A stretch of DNA of 8,032 nucleotides from Shewanella sp. (GTDB lineage: Bacteria; Pseudomonadota; Gammaproteobacteria; Enterobacterales; Shewanellaceae), in contig SDWK01000307.1 in the NCBI GenBank assembly GCA_004195335.1, positions 1 through 8,032 of the forward strand, written 5' to 3'. The translations under genes and the position numbers were made by a program. Shown here one piece after another: positions 1 through 6,009 of the stretch. Position 1 is the first letter of the stretch; each line of letters starts with the position of its first letter. The notes below the pieces were generated by a model. It searched no databases. It was not told the origin of the DNA and saw only the letters and a program-made list of their open reading frames with translations.

Positions 1-1202
1 GCCCAGTAAGCGAACGCGTTATCCCTCTAGGCCCAGGTCTCCCAGCTATTCCTGAGCGGCTGCTGTTAGCACACGCTAGAGGAGAGGTCCTTTTTATTGC
101 TGGTTCTGGTGTGTCCCGTCCAACTTTGCCTGATTTTAGAGATCTAGTTCTCAAGGTCTATGCAACACTTGACCCGGCTGTTCACACAGTCATTTCCAAA
201 GTCCCTTCAAGCGCGCCTAACGATTATCAATTGAACCATGCAGGACTGAATTCTGGTCAATCAGCCGAGGCAAACAGATTTGTACGGAGAGATTACGACG
301 TTGTATTAGGGTTACTTGAGCGAAGGATGGATGATGATCCTCACGCAAATAGCAAGGTCAGGCAGGTGGTCAGGAATCATCTGATGTTCAAAGGCCTAAA
401 GGCTGGTTCTCTCCACAGATCACTTATCGGTTTAGCAAATCGCGGGGCAGCAGTTACGATTGCAACAACAAATTTTGATTTATTGCTGGAAGATGCGTCT
501 CGGCGCAAAGGTGAGAAAATAGAGTCTTATTCTCTTGGCGGTATCCCTAGACCAGGGAGAAAAGAAGAGTTCGCAGGTGTATTGCATATTCATGGTGCTT
601 TAAATACTGAATCATCGAAATATTCCAACTTGGTGTTAACTGATCAGGATTTTGGAGAGTTCTATCTGAGAAGACGGGTGGTGCCAGATTTTATTTATGA
701 TGCGGCTCGCCTATTTAACATTGTCTTGGTTGGGTACAGCGCAAACGATCCACCAATGCGTTACCTGTTAAATGCTGTGGCTGCTGACGGTAAACGCTTT
801 GAGGACCTAAAAGAACGCTTCACCTTTGTCGGTGCGAAAGTTCCGGCCGACCCAATTGAATTGGCTGACTGGAAGGGACGGGGCATTACACCAATTCCAT
901 ATGATAGCGCCAACGACCACAAGAGCTTGATTGAGGCATTGGACAGGTGGCGTTTTCTCTCGGCCATTAATGGGAACCAGGGCCGAATCAAAGCTGAAAT
1001 CAAAAGAATTGTACGTCAAAAGAGAGCACATGCACTCGATTATGACAGGGATTTGTTCGATCACTTGATTCGGCGAGGAAACCCCTTTGAACGAACTCGA
1101 ATTACAAAATTGGTAGCCGAACAAAAGCCAGATATTGAATGGCTCAATGCCATCCATAATCTCATTACCGAGGATGGTAAAGGAGGTGCACATGAGGCGT
1201 GA
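1..1202 (+). CDS. SIR2-like NAD-binding defence protein, 5' end outside the window
   Basis: This is a SIR2-family (SIR2_2-like) protein, probably an NAD+-consuming effector. The frame is open from base 3 with no in-frame ATG, GTG or TTG before the GTG at 111. That GTG lies inside the glycine-rich nucleotide-binding motif (LFIAGSGVSRPTLPDF, about bases 90-137), so the true start is upstream of the window. About 399 residues are visible. Further SIR2 landmarks are TTNFD (Asn at 471-473), HIHGAL (the second His at 591-593, the likely catalytic His), LTDQDFGEFYL and VLVGYSANDPPMRYLL. The last 80 or so residues are charged and helical. In characterised defence sirtuins such as ThsA and DSR2, the matching Asn and His are needed for NAD+ cleavage; that role is inferred here. 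The stop overlaps the start of the next gene by 11 bases, which implies co-translation and a joint function. Confidence 0.9.
   Translation, partial: PVSERVIPLGPGLPAIPERLLLAHARGEVLFIAGSGVSRPTLPDFRDLVLKVYATLDPAVHTVISKVPSSAPNDYQLNHAGLNSGQSAEANRFVRRDYDVVLGLLERRMDDDPHANSKVRQVVRNHLMFKGLKAGSLHRSLIGLANRGAAVTIATTNFDLLLEDASRRKGEKIESYSLGGIPRPGRKEEFAGVLHIHGALNTESSKYSNLVLTDQDFGEFYLRRRVVPDFIYDAARLFNIVLVGYSANDPPMRYLLNAVAADGKRFEDLKERFTFVGAKVPADPIELADWKGRGITPIPYDSANDHKSLIEALDRWRFLSAINGNQGRIKAEIKRIVRQKRAHALDYDRDLFDHLIRRGNPFERTRITKLVAEQKPDIEWLNAIHNLITEDGKGGAHEA
1181..1188 (+). promoter_or_regulatory. Strong Shine-Dalgarno site that sets the start of the 910-aa gene
   Basis: AGGAGGTG lies 3 bases before the ATG at 1192, with the GGAGG core 5-6 bases away, inside the end of the SIR2 gene. 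It favours 1192 over the ATG at 1135, which has no comparable site and would put 68 bases of overlap on the upstream gene. It also argues that the second protein is made as a separate chain. Confidence 0.8.
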
Positions 1203-3924
1203 TTGGTGGGCGCTGAGTACCTCTGAACGAGAAGCATTTCATGCCGCAGTTATTTTTTTGGACAATCGCCTTGAAGAGAGGGAAACGCTTGAATGGGCGT
1301 TAACCCTTGCCCCAGAAGATAGATCAAAAAGGATGGCAATACGTGACTTGGTTGTAAGTGCGAGAAGGAAAGTTACTAATTCTCCTTGGCTTGAAGCTTG
1401 GCATTTGGTGGTAGAAGGTTGGAACGGACCAATTGTCGAAAGAAATAGTTCGACGGGTGTCTATGATGTAAGGCAAAGGCTAAAATCAGGTGAGCGAACT
1501 AAGGGCCTTGTTTCTGCAATCGTTGATCTCGTAACTCCTCGTTTGAAAGTAAGGATGAGGAAGAAAGAACATGTCACAAACCCGAGCCGATTCAGAAAGC
1601 CGAAGGCTGTTGATGACCTTATCTCTTGTACTCTAACAAGCGGAAAAATCCTAGACATTGAGGTCCTTAAGCTCGAAAAAATCGAAGACAAAGATTTTTT
1701 AATTACCTTGGCTTCGGCCTTGGATGACGTGATCGTATCCTCCCTCGACCTAGCTCGACGTGTAGGATGGGATGGTGAACGTAATTATTGGGTCATCGGC
1801 CAACTACACCGCGTGTACTATGTCACCAAAAAAGATGAGGGCGGTAGACCCAGTGATCCCGATGAGTTTAGTGACGGTATTGTTCCGGCTGTAAAGCTTT
1901 TATATGAAGTGCTTGCTAGACTCGTTGAAGTAGATTTGGGCAGTGCATCAAGTTTCGTTAAACGTTGGGATCTGACTGCTTCGCAGATTCACTTACGGTT
2001 ATTGTTTGCCTTGTCTAGAGACCAGAGGGTCGCCTCTCAGGTGGATTTGGATGTCTTCTTTTCTCAATTGAATGACCGCCAATTCTGGGATCTTCAAAGG
2101 TACCCAGAGATCGCAGAACTTAGAGCAAAACGGTTTAATGAGCTGAACCCTCAACTCCAAAGAAGCATTGTCGCCAGAATCAAGAAGGGACCTCCTCGGT
2201 CCCATTGGCCTCGTGAAGTTGACTCAGAACGCGTGAGGGATGCGCGGCGCTACAACGCAGTGCGCGAAATGAAGCGCATTCTACTCTGTGGTGGTCACAT
2301 CACCTCAAAAGAAAACTTGTGGTTCGAGGAAACGTTGCTCGATTTTCCTGAACTTAGCGAGATGAATGAGGTTGATGAAGGATTCTCATGGGCAGCTAAA
2401 GTTCGATCGATTGAGGCAAAACCGGACCTTCGATTTGATTCGATTGAGGGTGAGAAGAGACTGGTAGCCTTGGAAGCAGCGTTATCAATACAGCGTAGCT
2501 GGCCATTTGAGGAAGATGGGAACGCCACAGGTTGGATTCAAGTACCTGAGAATTGCTTTCATCTTATATCTGACTTTGAGTCCGTTGATGATGGCGGATC
2601 TAAATTCACTAAAGTTTGGGGAAAATTCGGTTGGGCCCATCCTGCAACAACTCAAAGAGAAGTATATAAATTACGAAACATTGCGTCTGAAGCCGATCGC
2701 GTTCTTTCACTACTTGAAAAATTAGATGTCGCGACGATTTCATCGTCTATAGGTGGAATTTCGCATTGGATGTCTACCTGGAAGAAGCAAATATTCGAGA
2801 ATAACAAGGGGCATCAGGTTTGGTTTAAGATCTGGCCAATTGCGGTAATCGCAACAAATTCTGAAGTTAGCGAAGATGATATTGAGCTAAATGTTGTATC
2901 TCAAGTTACTGGTGATCAAGAGCCAAGGGATTTGGACACTCTTAATACTCCCGCAGGTCAACTTATATCTGTTTTTTTTGACGGTTGCCCTACCTTGACA
3001 AAGGGCGTAAAGCCGTTTGCCAAGGGAAAACCTTTACGGAAAATGAGAGACGCTATTTTCACCTCCGATGGGCGGTCGTTATTAATTGCTCAGCACCGTT
3101 CCGTAGAATTTTTGTCTTATTTTTTGCAAGCAGATAAAGAGTGGGCACAAAAACATTTAATCACACCATTAAAAGCTGAAGATTCTCGTGCTGTTGTGCT
3201 CTGGCGTTCAATCTCTCGCAGAATTCATCCTCAAAAAGTTCTTCAAATAATCGGTGATGAAGTGATCTCCCGTGCACAGGATCTAAGGTTGGGTAGAGAA
3301 AGTCGGAGCATGCTTGTCCGTAATTTGGTCATAGATTGTCTGCATGCATTCTGGCAGAAAAGGTCATCGGCGGTCGATATTTCCAAAGTCCAGCAATTGC
3401 TCCGATCTGTAGAGGATGAGGTTAGATCGAATGGCGCTGAAATCCTTCAGCGATTTGTTCGGGACTCATCCAACCCTCAAAAATCTGCTGAAGACCCAAG
3501 CCCTCTACCTGAAGATTTGTATTTTCGGGCGATAAAACCGTTTTTTCAGGAAGTTTGGCCTCAAGAAAGATCATTGGCCACTCCAGGAGTAAGCCGAGCT
3601 TTAGCTGATCTTCCCGCTACAGTTGGAAATGCGTTTACTGATGCTGTGGATGTGATCGAGCGCTTTTTAGTGCCGTTTGAATGTTGGTCGTTAGGGGATT
3701 TTGGATTTTATGGGGTGATTGATGATCAGCTCAAACTGAAGAAAATTGATAGTCATGAAAAGGCTGGTGCATTTCTAAGGTTGCTCGACAGATCAATTGG
3801 GACGCAAGAGAATGCTGTTATCCCTCATGAACTGGCAGATGCTCTTGACCAAATACTCCAAGTAAATCCCAGGTTGTCTGAAACAAAACCATTCCGAAGG
3901 TTAGAAGCTGCGAGTAGAAGATAG
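1192..3924 (+). CDS. Large helical partner of the SIR2 protein, DUF4020-like C-terminal region
   Basis: This gene encodes 910 residues from the ATG at 1192, chosen for its near-perfect ribosome site and the short overlap with the SIR2 gene. I see no signal peptide, membrane segment, Walker A motif or nuclease motif. The protein is rich in Leu, Arg and Glu and looks like a long helical-repeat scaffold. Landmarks are LNTPAGQLISVFFD (residues 584-597), a block around 620-720 containing DKEWAQKHLITPL, and a C-terminal part from about 770 with FFQEVWPQE (784-792) and a closing leucine-rich helical stretch (LRLLDRSIG, ADALDQIL, FRRLEA). From memory, these resemble the C-terminal region of SIR2-DUF4020 proteins, where both parts are normally one chain. 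The inferred role is sensing infection and controlling the SIR2 enzyme. The family link is moderate; the coupling to the SIR2 gene is clear. Confidence 0.8.
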   Translation: MRRDWWALSTSEREAFHAAVIFLDNRLEERETLEWALTLAPEDRSKRMAIRDLVVSARRKVTNSPWLEAWHLVVEGWNGPIVERNSSTGVYDVRQRLKSGERTKGLVSAIVDLVTPRLKVRMRKKEHVTNPSRFRKPKAVDDLISCTLTSGKILDIEVLKLEKIEDKDFLITLASALDDVIVSSLDLARRVGWDGERNYWVIGQLHRVYYVTKKDEGGRPSDPDEFSDGIVPAVKLLYEVLARLVEVDLGSASSFVKRWDLTASQIHLRLLFALSRDQRVASQVDLDVFFSQLNDRQFWDLQRYPEIAELRAKRFNELNPQLQRSIVARIKKGPPRSHWPREVDSERVRDARRYNAVREMKRILLCGGHITSKENLWFEETLLDFPELSEMNEVDEGFSWAAKVRSIEAKPDLRFDSIEGEKRLVALEAALSIQRSWPFEEDGNATGWIQVPENCFHLISDFESVDDGGSKFTKVWGKFGWAHPATTQREVYKLRNIASEADRVLSLLEKLDVATISSSIGGISHWMSTWKKQIFENNKGHQVWFKIWPIAVIATNSEVSEDDIELNVVSQVTGDQEPRDLDTLNTPAGQLISVFFDGCPTLTKGVKPFAKGKPLRKMRDAIFTSDGRSLLIAQHRSVEFLSYFLQADKEWAQKHLITPLKAEDSRAVVLWRSISRRIHPQKVLQIIGDEVISRAQDLRLGRESRSMLVRNLVIDCLHAFWQKRSSAVDISKVQQLLRSVEDEVRSNGAEILQRFVRDSSNPQKSAEDPSPLPEDLYFRAIKPFFQEVWPQERSLATPGVSRALADLPATVGNAFTDAVDVIERFLVPFECWSLGDFGFYGVIDDQLKLKKIDSHEKAGAFLRLLDRSIGTQENAVIPHELADALDQILQVNPRLSETKPFRRLEAASRR

Positions 3925-3964
3925 CATCTAGACAAAAGGGCGAAGAAATTCGTAGAGGTGGACA

Positions 3965-4861
3965 GTGGATCTAGGTATTGAAGAAAATAGAGGTTTAGTT
4001 TTTGAAGGGTCAGGATGTTATGGCCCAGCTTTGGTACCAACACCGATACTCTCTCAGGCAAATATTGTCCCACCATCTGACAACCCCGCAGAGAATGCAC
4101 CTTCGGGTTCGTTGACCAGTTGTAAATTTATTTTCCGTGAAGACAGCTATGATCCTGTTACCAGAATCCGCCGAGGGAGATTTTACAACTTTATCGGTAC
4201 GCATAGTTGGTATGTTACTTCTCACCCATCGCTAATTAATTCCTCGACAGACCAATTTGATAGCGAGCAACGCCCGAAACATTGTCAGGTTTTTTCTCAC
4301 ACGTCCCTGTGGAGTCAGTTCCTTAGGCAAGGAGAAGCACGGCCGTTAGTGATCCTTGGCAGCAAGGACCGCTTCACGCTCTGGCGTATCCTGAGTATAG
4401 AGACCAACATCTCAGGAGAAGAGCTTGTTGTTTTGAAAGGCAGACACTCGTTCGGGGCGCTGCCAGATATTGATAAGGACAAGATTCCTGCTGATCGGCG
4501 TGAAAAGGTTTTGGAGTGTTTGAATAAACTTCAGGAAGATATTTTTAGCGCCAGTCCAGCGTCTGTCATTGATCGGGCACGGGATGCCGCAGCGGCAATT
4601 TTGCGGGCCTATCTTGGTGACGAACCTGGCCTTAAAGTGGACGCCGATTTAGACCCATTAGTGAAAAAAGTCCGTAGCTTAGGCAACTTCGCAAATGTCA
4701 GCAATGCCGGTGACATTGTCCGTATTTTACATTCACGAGCAAAGCCTTCGGTTCAAGAGAAAATTCCCAATATTCGTCAAGCGAGCGAACAGGATGCTGA
4801 GTTTGCTGTTCAGTGCATAGGATCGATTCTTTGTGATCTGGGATGGGCTGAGTGGCGATGA
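3965..4861 (+). CDS. Hypothetical protein with HEPN/Abi-C-like helical C-terminal domain
   Basis: This gene encodes 298 residues from a GTG at 3965, preceded by GAGGTG at 3955-3960. It lies 40 bases after the previous stop with no terminator between, so it is probably in the same transcript. The N-terminal half (about 1-165) looks beta-rich, with conserved-looking patches DPVTRIRRGRFYNF (63-76) and GEELVVLKGRHSFGALP (151-167). The C-terminal half (about 198-298) is helical: SVIDRARDAAAAIL (200-213), DIVRILHSRAKPS (250-262) and a closing EQDAEFAVQCIG...LGWAEW. That half resembles uncharacterised domains related to abortive-infection C-terminal or HEPN-like folds. The R-x(4-6)-H RNase motif of active HEPN proteins is not evident; the only close pair is Arg253-x2-His256. 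I do not recognise the family by name and its function is unknown. It may be a third part of the SIR2 system or an independent defence gene. Confidence 0.8.
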   Translation: MDLGIEENRGLVFEGSGCYGPALVPTPILSQANIVPPSDNPAENAPSGSLTSCKFIFREDSYDPVTRIRRGRFYNFIGTHSWYVTSHPSLINSSTDQFDSEQRPKHCQVFSHTSLWSQFLRQGEARPLVILGSKDRFTLWRILSIETNISGEELVVLKGRHSFGALPDIDKDKIPADRREKVLECLNKLQEDIFSASPASVIDRARDAAAAILRAYLGDEPGLKVDADLDPLVKKVRSLGNFANVSNAGDIVRILHSRAKPSVQEKIPNIRQASEQDAEFAVQCIGSILCDLGWAEWR

Positions 4862-4965
4862 GTTACCAGAGGGGAATCATGTCTAATGTCAAACTCTTCA
4901 AAAATAATTACTGCAATATTTAGGAACTGCTGAACGCGTCTGTTCAACAGTTTGTGGTGGCATAA
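4858..4965 (+). pseudogene. Short interrupted ORF, possible remnant of a fourth gene
   Basis: An ATG at 4858 overlaps the preceding stop as ATGA, the usual arrangement for a coupled next gene. A second in-frame ATG at 4879 has a strong upstream site (AGAGGGG, 4868-4874). Translation from 4879 gives MSNVKLFKNNYCNI, then an amber codon at 4921-4923, then ELLNASVQQFVVA in the same frame up to TAA at 4963-4965. The N-terminus recalls the MS-x-KLF-x-N starts of Bro-N/RhuM-like proteins, but it is far too short to assign. It could be the fused ends of a deleted gene, a tiny leader peptide or chance. Confidence 0.3.
4925..4952 (+). repeat. Imperfect hairpin between the two cassettes
   Basis: The arms AACTGCTGAAC (4925-4935) and GTTCAACAGTT (4942-4952) pair over 11 positions with one C-A mismatch around a 6-base loop. 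No run of T follows, so it is not a classic intrinsic terminator. It could slow transcription, protect an RNA end or be a protein-binding site. It lies within the short interrupted ORF. Confidence 0.5.
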
Positions 4966-4993
4966 TGCTGGATATCGTTGGGGGAATCACTGA

Positions 4994-5959
4994 ATGGGAA
5001 AGAACAAGTCACAAAATAGCCGGAAACTAGCCGCCACCTGGAAATATCCCCGGCACTCCTATTTCCAAAAGCAGCTTAGAGTCGCCGCTGCAAGCTGGTT
5101 TCAGGCCAACGGGTTTGAACAACATGTGAAGTATCCCTACTGCTTAAAATCATTAAATGACTGGCCCAAAAATATTATCGATCAGCGTGTGGTCGACTAC
5201 ATCAAAGAAGTAAGGGACAACCGCAAGGGGGGTAAGGGGTTTTCTCTCCACAAGTATGTTCATCATGGGTTGAGTAGCCAAGCGTTGCTGTTTAACCTGG
5301 TTGGCCCCCTTATTGTGTCAGGGGATCTTGGCCCTCTGAGACAGGTCTTGGAGGGAAAAGGGGTGACTTGGCCGGAAGATAGTATCTTGGCCGATTTCGA
5401 GTATGAAGATCGAGAGATTTTCAATGAAGATAGTGGGCAACCCACGTCGATTGATCTCATTGTTCAAGATTCTACCGGAAAACCAAATATCTTCATCGAG
5501 AGCAAACTTGTTGAAAAAGAGTTTGGGGGCTGTTCCGTCTTTGCTGGCGGAAATTGCGACGGCAGAAACCCCGCTGCGAATTTTGACCAATGTTACTTAC
5601 ACCACATTGGTCGCCGTTACTGGGGACTGCTGGAGACGCACGGTTTTCTGGACGGCCCTTTACGGCAAGAGAGAACTTGCATTCTCGCGAGCCACTACCA
5701 GTTTTTCCGTGAGGTTCTTTTTGCTATCGAGCAAGGGGGGACCTTCGTTCTGCTCAGTGATGAACGCAGTCCGGTTTTTCATTGTGTGAGCAACGATGGG
5801 ACGACACCCCGGGGACTTATGGAATTTCTCTGCCGACTGGTCCCAGAAAGGGTGCTTCAAAAGATCAAGAGCATCACGATTCAGGAAGTCGTTCAATCTA
5901 TTGAGATTTCTGGACGACATCCCTGGATCGAAGAATTCAAGATAAAGTACGCTTTATAA
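4994..5959 (+). CDS. PD-(D/E)XK-type restriction endonuclease-like protein
   Basis: This gene encodes 321 residues from the ATG at 4994. GGGGGA (4980-4985) serves as its ribosome site, and no other in-frame ATG occurs until residue 276. The nuclease signature is TSID (Asp154) followed 15 residues later by FIESKL (Glu169-x-Lys171), the spacing and hydrophobic setting of a PD-(D/E)XK core. The patch SSQALLFNLVGPL (94-106) precedes the core, as I recall for PGN_0703-type putative restriction endonucleases, to which this may belong. Directly after the core come Cys180, Cys188, Cys200 and His203/204, a possible metal-binding cluster. The protein is probably cytoplasmic; there is no signal peptide or transmembrane segment. 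It lies 50 bases before the DUF262-HNH gene on the same strand, so the two nucleases probably form one restriction module. The substrate is unknown and no methyltransferase is visible in the window. Confidence 0.8.
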   Translation: MGKNKSQNSRKLAATWKYPRHSYFQKQLRVAAASWFQANGFEQHVKYPYCLKSLNDWPKNIIDQRVVDYIKEVRDNRKGGKGFSLHKYVHHGLSSQALLFNLVGPLIVSGDLGPLRQVLEGKGVTWPEDSILADFEYEDREIFNEDSGQPTSIDLIVQDSTGKPNIFIESKLVEKEFGGCSVFAGGNCDGRNPAANFDQCYLHHIGRRYWGLLETHGFLDGPLRQERTCILASHYQFFREVLFAIEQGGTFVLLSDERSPVFHCVSNDGTTPRGLMEFLCRLVPERVLQKIKSITIQEVVQSIEISGRHPWIEEFKIKYAL

Positions 5960-5999
5960 ATTGAGATACAAGTCTAATTCAATTGGGTCAATCTTAATC

Positions 6000-6005
6000 A
6001 GGAGG
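6000..6005 (+). promoter_or_regulatory. Shine-Dalgarno site supporting a GTG start
   Basis: AGGAGG lies 4 bases before the GTG at 6010. It supports this GTG as the start of the DUF262-HNH gene and suggests efficient translation despite the non-ATG codon. Confidence 0.7.
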
Positions 6006-6009
6006 GAAC

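Noticed and set aside
1135..1191. Alternative start at ATG 1135 for the 910-aa gene, adding 19 residues
   Set aside because: It has no good ribosome site, while AGGAGGTG sits just before the ATG at 1192.
761..1193. Reverse-strand ORFs opposite the SIR2 gene, and similar ones elsewhere (for example 5660-5920 and 7778-7999)
   Set aside because: They lie opposite well-supported genes and show no domain motifs or ribosome sites.
2972..2979. Run of eight T inside the 910-aa gene, with a similar run at 7080-7087 in the DUF262 gene, as possible phase-variable or slippery sites
   Set aside because: Both frames are intact and encode ordinary Phe-Phe segments, and no alternative frame opens usefully. 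Single T8 runs are common in AT-rich genes.
1192..3924. HerA-type ATPase as the SIR2 partner, which would make this a SIR2-HerA system
   Set aside because: The 910-aa protein has no Walker A or Walker B motif.
4961..4966. CATAAT as a -10 promoter box for the nuclease cassette
   Set aside because: No acceptable -35 element lies 16-18 bases upstream, and the match falls in the short interrupted ORF.
4965..5030. Short ORF starting at ATG 4965, overlapping the preceding TAA as TAATG
   Set aside because: It encodes only 21 residues, overlaps the start of the clear PD-(D/E)XK gene in another frame and has no recognisable features.
5961..5998. TTGAGA with a downstream CTTAAT as a promoter for the DUF262-HNH gene
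   Set aside because: The spacing of about 26 bases is far from the usual 16-18, so co-transcription with the upstream gene is simpler.
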